DNA from: Tetrahymena thermophila SB210
Taxonomy: Eukaryota > Ciliophora > Oligohymenophorea > Hymenostomatida > Tetrahymenidae
DNA length: 64,000 bases
Direction of reading: 5' to 3'
NCBI RefSeq assembly: GCF_000189635.1
Contig: NW_002476508.1
Coordinates: 62,001-126,000, forward strand
The notes under the pieces were generated by a model. That model was given only the letters and a program-made list of their open reading frames with translations. It was not told where the DNA came from and did not search any database. A program made the position numbers and the translations under genes. Below, one piece after another: positions 52,301 through 64,000 of this stretch. Each line of letters opens with the position of its first letter. Position 1 is the stretch's first letter.

Positions 52301-52388
52301 TATTTATTTTTTTTGTTAAAAGTTTTCCAAGTAAAGTATTTAAGCCTTAGATGAAGAAGACGAAGAAGAAGAAGGATCATATGAATGA
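49360..52388 (+). CDS. Two-pore cation channel (TPC family)
   Basis: Eleven exons join in phase to 718 residues: 49360-49398, 49451-49592, 49672-49817, 49949-50235, 50296-50417, 50482-50824, 50887-51167, 51233-51508, 51568-51725, 51965-52261, 52323-52388. Domain I includes the S1 motif LLAFFERPIWC, the S4-S5 stretch RILRRTIKIYAKII and pore filter QTTSNFPDVM (to residue 276). Domain II has S4 with spaced basic residues (CTRLIRFIFILFKF) and pore LLFELLIVNNWML (to residue 597), then an S6 rich in Val/Ile. Both filters match TPC patterns (TANNPDVM, VNNW). TPCs sit in endolysosomal membranes and conduct Na+/Ca2+ in response to PI(3,5)P2, NAADP or voltage. The inter-domain linker is short and shows no EF-hands, more like animal than plant TPC. 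The C-terminus is acidic (EEDEEEEG). Confidence 0.93.
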
Positions 52389-53410
52389 TATTTAATTTTT
52401 CTCCTTCAAAATCTTATTGAATAATTGTTCTCTTTACTCATCTTGCTTCATTTTAGAAATAAAAAATTTTACTTATAACTATTTCAATTATTAATTATTT
52501 TAATATTGTTTTTGATTAAATTAATATAAATCAAAAACTTAAAATATTTTATATTATCTGTTAAATAGCTTTGAGAGATTTTAATTGATATTAATTTAAG
52601 ATTTTAATATATTTATCAATTTTTTAATTTATTTTTTCTAAAAACAAAAGAAAAATTACTAAATTATCATATTTTTAAATACAAAAAACTATATAAAATT
52701 CAATGATTACCCATTTTGTTTGATCGATAAAAATTTAAATTTGAAAAATTAATTATTGGTTGTTGAGTAATGTGAGTGTTAATTTCATAATTAAAAATAT
52801 TGGCTTAAAATTTATTTATTTTTACTCATTTTCAAATTCAAAAAGCTTTACTTAGATCAAATTCAATTATTAAATAATGTCAAAACGACTATGGAAAAAA
52901 TAGTGTATCAAAAATGATTTGCTTAGAATGCTGCATCATAAATAAACATAAGCATTATTTTAAGAGATAACCAAAAAAGAAAATTTTTTATATATAATTT
53001 CTTAAAAAAGTAAGGAATTTAAAAAAATATATTCTTAAAACTACTTAGCTCATACCATTCATACCATTCGAGCTTAACTTAAAAACTCAACATTATTTAT
53101 AAAAATAACTTTATAAAATAGAACTTAACTCAAGGATTCAAAAAAGTTATAATGCTTATTAAGTAGTATAGGATTTATTTTTATAAATACCAATATTGGT
53201 TTAATATGAATGAATATTTTTAGATATTTTTTAATTTCCAAATAATATTTAATAGCATTTTAGCATATCCTCTAATTCTAAAAACTTATCAATAGAATTT
53301 TTTGAAATATTTAAAATCTTAAGTAGATATAATTTAAGATACAAAAATTTAAAATATAAATTTACTCAATAATCTTTAATTAATATTTTTAGTGATAAAT
53401 ATAAATAAAC
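52389..53410. other. Intergenic stretch between the convergent TPC and ABCC genes
   Basis: About 1 kb of AT-rich DNA carrying the 3' untranslated regions of both genes. No gene, and no repeat beyond simple A/T tracts. Confidence 0.6.
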
Positions 53411-56400
53411 TCAATTAATTCTATTTTTGTTGATCAATTTAAGGATTTCAGAGAACTGAGACTTCTCATTAGACAATAAAACACTAGGGTGATCGTATTC
53501 CACTACTTTTCCGTGATCCAAAACAAGTATTTTATCACTTTCAAGGATGGTTTTTATTTTGTGAGCTATGGTAATCATCAAACAATCTTTGAAGTTTTCA
53601 TTTAAGATTTTAGTAATATGTTATTCCATCTTCTCATCTATATGACTTGTTGGCTCATCTACAATAATAATTTTATTTTTTCTAAGGAGGATTCTTGCAA
53701 TACTGACTAACTACTTTTCACCTTCAGAAAGATTTTCACCCAGTTATTTAATCTAAGTATTAAAATAAAATATTTAGTTTTATTTTTCATTAAATTTAAA
53801 TTAGGAATATAAAATAAAATAAAAAATAAGTGAGTTCATTACTTCAGTTTAAAGTCCTTTTTTAAAAGATGAAAACACTGAAAATCCACATTATTAATAG
53901 ACTTGCAAGATTTACTATTCAGAATATTTCTCGTAGGGATCTAAATTTTGTTTGAGAGTACCTTCAAAAATATATGACTCTTAACTAACCACACTTATGA
54001 TGCCTCTCAGTTCTTATAAGGAATATTACTTGATACTTTTTCCATTTATAATCAAGTCTCCTGAAACTAAATCTATTATTCTAGTAAGAGCTAGAGTAAT
54101 TGAAGTTTTACCTGCACCAGTACGTCCTACAATTCCAATTTTTTAGTTATTTTCCATTTTAATATTTAAATCTTATAAGCAATTTGGTAGATTTTCTCTA
54201 TATATAAAGCAAGCATTTTTAAATTATATTTCAACTTTATTTTTCCTTTAGCTTTGATTGTTAATCTCTTATATATCAGAATTTTAGCTCACCATTGAAG
54301 ATTAAGAATTATTTGAAATTCTTGAGCCATTTAAATTTGCATTATAGTCTTCTTCAACTATTCCTCTTTTATTAATTAAATATTTTTAGATTTAAAATTA
54401 ATACAATTTAAAAGTTAATTAACAATTTACTCTTTTAATTTTTAGCATCTTTCATAATTAACCATATGAGTTTCAACTTAAATATAAATTGCAGCAAGAT
54501 TTATAAAAAAGGAGGATGCTGATTAAATATTTTGAGAGATTACTGTAGCATTGTTTACATCAGTACTGGTATCAAAATACTATTAAGTTAAAATACATAC
54601 ATTAATATCATCTTAAAAATATTAAAATAGAAATACCATAATTGTGCCACAAACAATCAAAGGAAAAACAGAAATCAAAGAGCTAATACATTCAAACCAA
54701 TTTTAAACACCATTAACTGAAATTTGGTTGCTAAGATCTAAATCTACTGCTTACTAGTATTTACTCTTTACACTTTAATAATCAATACAATTTCTCAAGT
54801 AAAATATTCCTCTTATGTATTCAGAAAGGCAATTTAAAATAGGGCTTTTAGAAGTTGCCTCTGTTTATCAAATAAAATAAATAAATTAATTAGTTTATTT
54901 AATAATTGTAATAAATATTTTTTAAAAACATGAATTAAGATTTAATAAAATTATATTTGAAAATCATTTAAAATTCTATAAATTCAATTGTAATTAGATT
55001 AAAAATAAAATTTGTGGATAAATAAAATAAAATAAATACCTATTCTAACAGTTTATCTCTTTGCTTTAATAAAGTAAAAGGCTAGATAGATTCCAATAAA
55101 TAAATAAACAATTACAATAGGAATGACTTTTATATTTCCAATGTAACAGCAGATTGTAAAACTGACAATAAGTAAAGCGATATTTATCATGATAGTTTTT
55201 AAATCTTGTTAAATGAAAATATCTATTTCATATATATCTTTGGATAATCTATTCATCAAACGACCAGTAGTGACTATATTGTAAAATTTAGTAAAAGATG
55301 CTTTTAAAAGCTTATAAACAGTTGTGTTGTGTAAAAACTTAGAGAGATAAATCATTGTAAACACAAAAAGTGACTCATATGCGAAAATAATGATCAGTTT
55401 TATAAATTCATACATGCAGAAGTACATAATTAATTTGAATTGATCATCTTTTTCTTTCTATGTTGGGTCTTTAATATTTTTCATATTTGATGTTGTAAGA
55501 GTAGATAGCATACTAACTCCAACCATAGCAGAAAGCACTTTTTAATAATAAATATAAAATTAATTTTAAACACATTCATTCCATAATTAAGATAAAAGCA
55601 ATCTTTGTAATTTAAGTAAAAATAATAAAAAAAATAGAAAGAAATATCTAACATATGAAAAAGGCTAAGACAAATTTATATCCTCCAATAGTCCTGATGA
55701 ATTCAAAGTAGATTTCTTTTTTGATTGTTCCTGATTGAATATCTTCTACTTGAATTAACTTTTTAGTAAGGGGTTCGATGGAACTTTATTGGTTCTATTT
55801 AACGTTGCTTTTAAAAATGACCTAAGATTGCTTTCTTTCATTTGCTTCTTCTTATTCTTTTTATTCAGGATTCTCATCTTTGTTTAAGAAATTTTTGATT
55901 TGTTAGTATTTTCCTTACTATACTATTTCTCCATCTTTTATGATATATATTATATCGGCATTTTCCATTCCAATAAGGTTGTTCACAAAGATTACTCTTG
56001 TTTTAGATTTGAGCATCCCGTTAAAACATTCTCTAGCAATAAATGTAGCAACACCTATGTCTAATGCGCTCAAAGGATCATCTAGAAAATAAATATCAGA
56101 ATCTTTATAGATAGCTCTAGCTAAGTTAATTCTTTTTCTTTAACCTCCTGATAAAGAGTCACTATTCAAAAATATAAAAATTAATTTTTTTTAAATGAAA
56201 ATTAATGAAATTAGTTACCCCTTTTCTGCTATGTTAGTTAAATCACCATCTACAAAATAAGTCAGATCTTCTTCTAAGCAACTTGCTTGCAGTGCTTATT
56301 TATACCTTAAGTGATTATACTCTTAACCAAATATTATATTTTCTTTAACTGTGCCTTATATGATCCATGGTTCTTGTGTACTTAAGCTTACTTTACCATT

Positions 56401-58359
56401 TATTTATACCATTTCTTCATAGGCTTTCTATCCTCCTTTAACCTCCATTTCACCAAGGATACCTTGCAAAATTGAACTTTTACCACAGCCCAGACTTTTT
56501 AAATTGATAAAAAGTTTACATTTAAAAAAAATAAATTTATTTTTAATTACTCTCCACAAAAAACAACAAATTGGCCATTTTTTATTTTTAAGTTTAAGTT
56601 TTTCACGCTAAAGTTTTTAGAAGCTATTGACAAAGATAACCTCTCTTTTTTGTTAAGTTTTACAGATTTTTCCAATTAGGAAACATCGATTGAGCTTTTC
56701 CATTCAAAATTAGCATTATCCAAAACAATAGAAAACTATTGAGTTTAATCTTCATTTGAGTTTATATTATAACCATTCTGATATTAAATTTATTTTCTAT
56801 GGGCATAGACATAGCTTTCAGATAAAAAATGATCTATTCTTTTCATAGAGTTCTTACCTACCACTATACCTTAGATTGCACCAGGCATAGCCATAATGTA
56901 GACTAGCACAGTAGTGAATGAAGTAGTTATCAACAAATAGTTTTCATAAGTATTTATGCCAAATAAAAATGAAACGATTAAAATGTATAAAACATTAATT
57001 GAATTGGTAACAAGGTTATTCACTGTAGACAAAAAGTTTAGGTTTCTCAAATTTTACACTTCTTTAACTCTTTTATCCTTAATCTATTTTTAAAAAAAGA
57101 AACAAATAAATTAGATCGATCATTCAATTAATTAATTTTTTTTTGTGTGGTAAAAAAATTAATAATAAATAAAATTCAATGAAATTACTCTATCATTAAA
57201 GTAAGACTCCATACTATTATACTTGATTGTCTTAATGCCTCTGAACATTTCCTCTAAAGATCTCATTCTCAAATCTTTTTTATGCATAAATTTATTGTAG
57301 ATTGATCCATAGAATCTTCCAAAAACGAAAGCAATAATCACATATACAATAGCACAACCAAGCATGATTAAAATTATATCAATCTTTTAAAGACCTAAAG
57401 CTACAAACATAATAGCAATTGCAACAAGAGGAAAAGAGAAAGAAAGGATAATTATATTTTATATGTAATTAACCACCTTAAATATTTTTAAAATTTAATC
57501 AATAAATAAATAAAAAATAAAATTATTTTAGAAATTGAAATGGTTGAAAATAAAAAGTAAATAAATAAATACCTGAAGTATATCTACTTAAATAAAATTA
57601 AGAATATCACCAATCTTATAATATTAATTTCTAAGAATTGGATAAGTATAACATTTTTCAAATATCTTAATGCTTAGGGCACCTGTCATTCTTATAGTAA
57701 GTAAACTCTAAGTAAATAAAAGATGTTTTTAAGCAATTTGTTTATATTTATATCAATAAATTACATAGTAAAAGTTGTAGTTTGTTCTTATTATTGATTG
57801 AAAGAGAATACTAACTAGTTATGCAAATATTCCTGGCAACAGAGGTGAAATAGATTAACCTCTATCATCAGAGTTCATAGCAGATAGTAATAACTAGATA
57901 GCAAGCAAATTTACCAATAAACCTGCTAGAGTTAAGAAATACAAAAGACAGACAATAGCAATTTCCTCTTTTTTTATAAATATTTTGTAAGTAGAATTAA
58001 AGAAATAAAATTACTTTTAAACATTCTGTAGAATGTTGTCCTGATTTTTAAGGTAATTTTTGGATCATTAAGCACTTCTTCAAAGATTTTGTTGAATTTC
58101 TCAAAGTTTACTTAGCTTGAATCCTTTTTGCTCAGTTTAAATATGTCATCTTGATTAAGATCTGCTTTTTAAGATTTCTAAATTTAAATGTTAAATTTAA
58201 GCATTTTTGATGAAAATAAATATCTACTTTCAGCAGAGGATTGACCCATGAAAATAAAATTCTAGAAATAAAGCTCATTTATTCAAATGGGCTTTCATTT
58301 TAATCTTTTTTGTCTTCTTCAACGAGCACTTCGTTCATTTAACTTTCAGAATGGCTCAT
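53411..58359 (-). CDS. Full-length ABCC (MRP)-type ABC transporter
   Basis: Twelve exons (58359-58228, 58177-58015, 57967-57765, 57707-57573, 57476-57189, 57083-56551, 56494-56219, 56161-55653, 55537-55040, 54860-54431, 54365-53843, 53752-53411) join in phase to 1,343 residues, the usual size of a short ABCC lacking TMD0. Order: N-terminal [18 protein letters not shown]1 ([32 protein letters not shown]); NBD1 with Walker A GDLGCGKS (split by an intron), STQEPWI, signature LSGGQRKR and Walker [15 protein letters not shown]2 ([17 protein letters not shown]); NBD2 with Walker A GRTGAGKT (1136-1143), LSEGEKQL, Walker [13 protein letters not shown] and H-loop ITIAHK. NBD1 has Asp at the catalytic Glu position while NBD2 keeps Glu, the known ABCC asymmetry. 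These pumps export conjugated organic anions; the substrate is not readable here. Confidence 0.96.
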
Positions 58360-61300
58360 TTTTATTAATTTATGAATGTATTTAGTAATTAATTAATTGT
58401 ATATTAAAATTAAATAAAAGTTAGTTTTTATAACTTTGGCTAAGTTTCTGATCAGCAAAATTATTTTTTATAATATTTTAAATACAAAAAATATTTAAGA
58501 TTTAATTAGGTTTTTAAGTTATTGTAAATTGAAATACTTATGTTTAATTTTTAATTTATTTGTGTCTGTCTATTTATTATAACCTTTTATGAAGTATAAT
58601 ATTTGAGAAATTAATTAAAAAATCTGTAAAACTTTCCATCTAACCAGAAATTAACATATAAATTTATAATTTGATGTATATTCTTAAATGAACTTATTTC
58701 AAATATATGTTAAATGCCTTGTAACATTTATTAAATTTCTGATTAATTCTTAATTAAATTTTAATTTTCATTATAACCATATTTTTTTTGATCATAATTA
58801 AATTGACCTTATGGCCTTCTGGTATAGACTTTCATATAACTATCTATCTATCTATATATGGTATGCAAAACCAAAAAAAAGCTTTTTATATATAAATAAA
58901 ATATAATAAACATGGATGAGGTGTATTTTTATTTTTTTAATTAGAAATTCTAGTCTGCCTTTTTATGTATCCAAAAAAGTAATTATTTTTAATATTTTAT
59001 TTAAATAAACTTTGTAATAATATTATTTATTTTATATTCATATTTTAGTTACATATAATGTCTTTTTATTCTTGATGTTTTTTTTTCTTTTACAATCTTC
59101 GAATCTAATTTGATTTTTAATTTAAAAAGTTATTAAAAATGCCATTTTTTCTTGAATAAAAATATTATAAAATAAGATTTTGCTTGCTTATTAAATATCC
59201 ATTTCATTTGTAATTATTGAATTTTTTTAGTATATTTAATGTTTTTTTTAAAGTTAAATTAGTACATTAAAATATTCTGCTGTTACAGTAGTTATTTAAT
59301 TTAATAATCAATTATTTACTGCTTACATAATCCTAAAAATAGCTCTTTAAAACCATAAAATTAAATTAATATTTTGATTTTTTTCTATTCAAAACAACCA
59401 ATTTCAAGATACAATTTATTTATTGTTTTTTTGATAATGATATTCAAAATAGAAAAGCTAAATTAAAAAATTTATTCTTAAAAAGCTACTCACAAAATAA
59501 TTTTTAAATAAAGAGAAACAAATCTAGGTAAAAATATTATTATGACTGTTAAATTTACTTTAAAAATAATAAATCTTATTCTTTAAATATATTTATATTT
59601 TTTGACTAAGTAACTTTTTAAGCTATCAATAAAATTACTTGTTTTAATAAATTTATTATTAATTATATTAAAAATTAAATTTATATTCCCTTAATAGAAA
59701 TATGTAATTTTTAATTTATCAATCAAATTATCTACTCATAATTAATTTTTATATTGACTGATGATTTTTTATATGATATTAAAATAGATGTTAACCAACC
59801 AACCAAAAATTATAAAATACTTAAAAATATTTATTTGCTTATTTAACTAAAATTTCTCAAAAAAATTAATAAATTACGAGTAAAAATGGTTTAATTTATA
59901 AAAATAATCAAATAAATATTTTAATTAATAAATTTTTAGAATTTATTTATTAAAATTCTACTAATTGTAAAAATATTTGTAAAAAGTTTGATGATAAATA
60001 AAATAATCATAAATATTTTATAATAAACGTTAAGAGTTTAAACTTTTAGAAAAAATGTTTTTGGCTCTATTAATTTTTTGAAAATAATAAAAAAATATCT
60101 ATTTTCATGTAATTGTTAAAACAGTCTTTTTTTATTGAAATTCTTTAAAAATTCAAAACTTTTTTTTACTTTTGAATTATTAGTATTAGTCAAAAAAATC
60201 TTGGCATTTTCTAAATTATATAAATAAAGCATTTAAAACAAAGTCAAGTTACCATTATCTAGAATTTCGAATAGTAAGTATACCTTCACCTTTCATTAAA
60301 ACACTTTCAGTTTATAAATCATTAAGATCTTAACATTGTGAATCTGTCTATTTTTTCATGAACAATAATAATATTAATATGTATAATATAGATAGAAATC
60401 ATAAATAAACTTATTTATTAAATATTCTAAATTAAAACTAAGTAAACTAACAATTTATCTTTAATTAAAATAGATCTAATAATTATAATTGAGTTAAATA
60501 AAAACAAGAATACCTTTAAAATTCTTATATTAAATCATTAAATAATATTCAAATTGTCAAAGAAGCATAAAAATAAAATTAAGTAATATGACTTTTTTTT
60601 TATTTCTAATCAAACAAAAATTAATTTCAAGTTATATTTTTTGTTAAAAAAATATTTTAAGTACTTCACATTCCATTATAATTTTTATTTTGTGCTTCAA
60701 AACTTTACATTTTGAGTAAAATTTTACTCTTTGGGTAAATGATGCAAAATATCAATTAATGCAGTCATAAACAACAGAATAGATTAACTTTGATTGCTAA
60801 TATAATTTATTTTTCTTATTAAATAGTTTTTATTTTATTTTGTTATTTTTAAGTAGCTTTAGTTTGATAAAATAATTATTTATAATTAATTTATTAATAA
60901 TAATTATATTTTAAATTGTATTTTCTATACAAATTTTGGCATTTCAAAATATTTTATTGAATATACTGTAAAGATCTCATCGTGTAAATAAATATTCACA
61001 CTCTTAATATCGTAATTTATTAGCCTAACTACCCATGAATTTACTTATTTAGCTTTTCTATATTTTTTGAAGAATTTGCAATGATTTTGATAAAAAAAAA
61101 ATGAATTCAAAATATATCCCTCATTTATTCTTTATTTAACACATATAAATTCCTTTGAGCTAAGATTTTTGACTAAATTTTTAGGAAAAATATTTATTTG
61201 TAGTTAACAAAAAAAATAGGCAATTTAGGAATAGTAAAAATTGAAATTATCTTACACTTTTAAGCATTAAGAATGTTAATTATTAATGTTAAGCAATTAA

Positions 61301-61989
61301 TTTTTCGCTCACAAATTTAAATTTAATAAATGATTTAATTTGAGTAAATTATGATATTTAGGAAAAGTAACAAATAATTTTGATTTTCCTATCAACAATA
61401 CAAATGGAATTATAACAAAGTTATTTTATTAAATTGTTCTATTTTTTATAAATTTATAAAATAAATATGTAATTTATGAATTGCTTGCTATTTTTAAGTA
61501 TTTAAAACAATTGATAAAAATAATTTAATTGTATCTTTTGAATAAATTAGATAAAACTTTAAAATATATTTATTTGTTTAGTTGATATTTAATTATGGAA
61601 TTGAATTCACTTACTATTATTTGAGAATAAATAATTCTTAAAGTAAATTAAATTTGTTTTAATTAAAAAAAACATAAATTAAGTAATCATACAGTATAAT
61701 CTTTACAATATCTTAAAAGATAGATAGATTTTATGATAGCGCATCATTATATATACTGACGCTATTCTAAATGAAAATTCTATGGGCTTAATTTATTTAT
61801 TTCGAAAAGATAAAGTAGAATATGAAATAACCAAACTTTAATTATCAAAAATTTGATATAAATAAATGCGTGTGTACGATATTGATTAAAAGTAATAGTA
61901 AAAAATATTAAAACAAACAAATAATTGCAAATAAGTAGAGTATTTAACAGATAGCAAAAATCAATTAATAATTAATTAGATAGCGAAAA
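58360..61989. other. AT-rich stretch between the divergent ABCC and LRR-like genes, with one weak gene candidate
   Basis: About 3.6 kb, mostly A/T. A possible two-exon minus-strand gene joins 60359-60284 to 60210-59723 in phase (187 residues, starting MKKQTDSQCQDLNDLQ). The first exon looks coding, the second is Ile/Phe/Leu/Asn-rich and could simply be AT-rich DNA. No family was recognised, and support is too weak for a gene call. The rest shows no structure beyond A/T tracts. Confidence 0.5.
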
Positions 61990-64000
61990 ATGGATAAATA
62001 ATATCTTCCAACAGCCGAAACAGATCTTAACTACTTTGTATCATATTCAGCAAGAAGTATCTTCTTTTACAATGCAAAGTAAAGCTACTAAAACTCATAT
62101 TTTAAGTTTTAAGTGAGAATAAATCTCATATTGTCAGTCTTTGTAAATATTTATGTTAACGATAATTATTATTAAAATAGTTACAGCTTAGTTGAGTACG
62201 TTATCAAAGAAAACTCTCTCGAATATTATAACAGCGTCACATTTGACTTCTCCAAGTAAGATATAATTTTTATTAGATTAAATTATTAAAATAGGATATC
62301 TAAAAGTGCAGTAGATGTTATTTTTTCTCATTTTTATTTACAATATCTTAGGTAAATTAATTCTCAAGAAGAAGTAAAGGATGCTATTAAAGTATTGCAA
62401 TAAATCATAGAAAAGCTTTTAGCTGCACAATTGGAAAAATTTTCTTTGTGTCTCGCAGGGTAAATATATTTTAAGTTAATAACAAAATGTTTTATTAAGT
62501 ATTTTTTCTTGTAACTTTAGTTGGGAAAGTGTTTTCACTGATGCTAACTTAGAGAGCCTTTGTAATTCTGTAAAGAAAATGAAGAAGCTTTAACATTTTT
62601 GCATATCATATGGATACTTATAGACAATCAAAGTAAATATTTTAAGCACCAATCTCATTAGTAATTTTTGAATAAAAATTAGATAACAGAAAATGCTGAA
62701 TTAGATAAAAGAAATCGTTTTATTAAGAGTTGGTTTGGTCATCCTAATTCAGTGTTCACAGGAAAGGGATTGAAATACATGAATGAAATGCTGAAAAAAG
62801 TTGTTAGTAAAAGAAAAGACTTCAAATCATTTGATTTAGATTTATTTAGGTAATTAATGACGCAAGCAACTTAATTCATTTTAAATTATTATTTTAGTTA
62901 TAGTGATTTATTTTATTAATATTTAAAATAAATATCTTTACTTTACTTTTATTATCTAGATGCTCCGAGCTTAATCAAAAAACTATTAAATACACAGGAG
63001 AAATTCTAAATACTTTGGCAACTTCTAAAAACATGGAAAATCTCTCTGTCACTTTGTGGTATCTTCAAGATGTGGACATAAAGCTTTTAAAAGAACCTTT
63101 CTTGAAATTTTTTAAAGCCAACCAAAACTTAAAAGAACTTAATTTCTGCTTTAGCATGTAATGTATTTTTATTTTAGGCAATAATTTTAACAAAAATTAA
63201 TTCAGTAAATTTGGTTGATTTCTTCAATTTTTTTATTAATAAATTCCATCAAAGTTTATCAGTAAACAAATATTAAACATGTTTTATTTATATTTTTAGT
63301 ATGAAGTTGACAAGAGAAGGTTTACTCGTTTTGGAAGAAATAATTGAGTGTTTGGTTGAGAGTTGCCAATAACTCCTTTTATTTAGAATCAATTTAAGTG
63401 CATCTAACGCAACTGTAGATAGCTACAACACTGAAGAAATAAATATTTTGAATAGAATTTTCTTGAGACTTGGTTGTCTAAACACTCTTCAGTATTTTTC
63501 TGCTACACTAGGAAAGTAAATTAAATTAATTAAATATAAAAATTAATTTTTTTGAGTTTGAGCTTGAATTTGGCTGGATATAATTTGATAATTAAATTAA
63601 TTCTTATATAAAATAGCTGGTTGAATAAATAACATTTGACAGCTGACATTTTAGTATAATCTTTAATTTTCCTTTTGGAAAACAATCCTATCCATCACTT
63701 GGTCTTAAATATTGGTAGCGAGTAATAAAATTGAATATTATTATTTCTAAGAAGAATTTAACTAAATATTTTTATATAGTTTAAGAGGTGGAGATACAGA
63801 GTGCTTGAAAGATGCTAAAGATGTATTCAATATGTTGTCAAGATGCAAATAATTATAAACATTAGTCATTTTAATCAATGGCTGGAAAGACTGCGCTTAA
63901 GCTCATTGTAAGGTTGCTGAGATGCTTGCAGGCTTGATTGAAAAAAATGAAATTACTACTTTTGGTCTCAATTTAATGAATGCTCGTGATAACGACCAAG
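61990..64000 (+). CDS. Leucine-rich-repeat-like (ribonuclease-inhibitor type) protein, 5' part
   Basis: Nine exons are visible (61990-62078, 62181-62255, 62352-62459, 62521-62632, 62683-62849, 62960-63157, 63300-63515, 63617-63721, 63780-64000+), giving about 425 residues before the window ends. The start is MDKQYLPTAETDLNYF. The protein repeats a pattern of 'LxxLxxxLxxxxxLxxLxLxLxx' units, for example KNMENLSVTLWYLQD, NQNLKELNFCFSIM and CKQLQTLVILINGW, with helices before each strand, as in RI-type LRRs. All introns but one (after 62632, phase 0) interrupt codons in phase 2, usually next to a repeat boundary, as if exons were duplicated units. Such proteins form curved binding surfaces; the partner is unknown. 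Ciliate genomes carry many lineage-specific members. The 3' end is outside the window. Confidence 0.75.

Noticed and set aside
1-64000. Chromosome breakage sequence, telomere repeats or rDNA
   Set aside because: Looked for the Tetrahymena 15-mer, G4T2 repeats and rRNA-like GC-rich blocks by eye; none seen, though an exhaustive search was not possible.

Overview
The window looks like nuclear DNA of an oligohymenophorean ciliate, most likely Tetrahymena or a close relative. Its long reading frames stay open only if TAA and TAG are read as glutamine and TGA is the sole stop. Non-coding DNA is very A+T rich, introns are short, AT-rich and GT..AG, and several genes are typical of ciliates (axonemal CFAP46, two-pore channel, ABCC transporter, Q/N-rich proteins). 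All gene models were built by hand by joining exons in the ciliate code. In each accepted model the exon phases close exactly, and most are anchored by a recognised family.

Left third (1-29 kb): the 5' part of CFAP46 (minus, runs off the left edge); a gene-poor stretch of about 10 kb with only weak coding-like patches; a Q-rich unknown protein at 12.9-14.1 kb; a second desert; a small HP1-like chromodomain protein (21.7-22.5 kb, minus); a perfect 68-bp palindrome at 25.3-25.5 kb; and a PP2C-type phosphatase (25.9-29.2 kb, minus).

Middle (32-48 kb): a coiled-coil unknown (minus), the eEF2-chaperone homologue HGH1 (minus), a short-chain dehydrogenase (plus), a double cyclic-nucleotide-binding-domain protein with one in-frame TGA (minus), ribosomal protein RPS16/uS9 (plus, with a 983-bp intron holding a coding-like frame), and an RRM protein of Aly/REF type (minus).

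Right third (49-64 kb): a two-pore cation channel (plus, 11 exons), a full-length ABCC-type ABC transporter (minus, 12 exons), a desert, and the 5' part of a leucine-rich-repeat-like protein that runs off the right edge (plus).

As expected in a eukaryote there are no operons. HGH1/SDR and cNBD/RPS16 are divergent pairs; SDR/cNBD and TPC/ABCC are convergent. I saw no tRNA, rRNA, CRISPR array, telomere repeat or recognisable transposase gene. The points most worth checking are the in-frame TGA in the cNBD gene, the frame nested in the RPS16 intron, the perfect palindrome with possible flanking direct repeats, the Glu-to-Gln change at a metal-site position of the PP2C, and the tandem-repeat intron of CFAP46.
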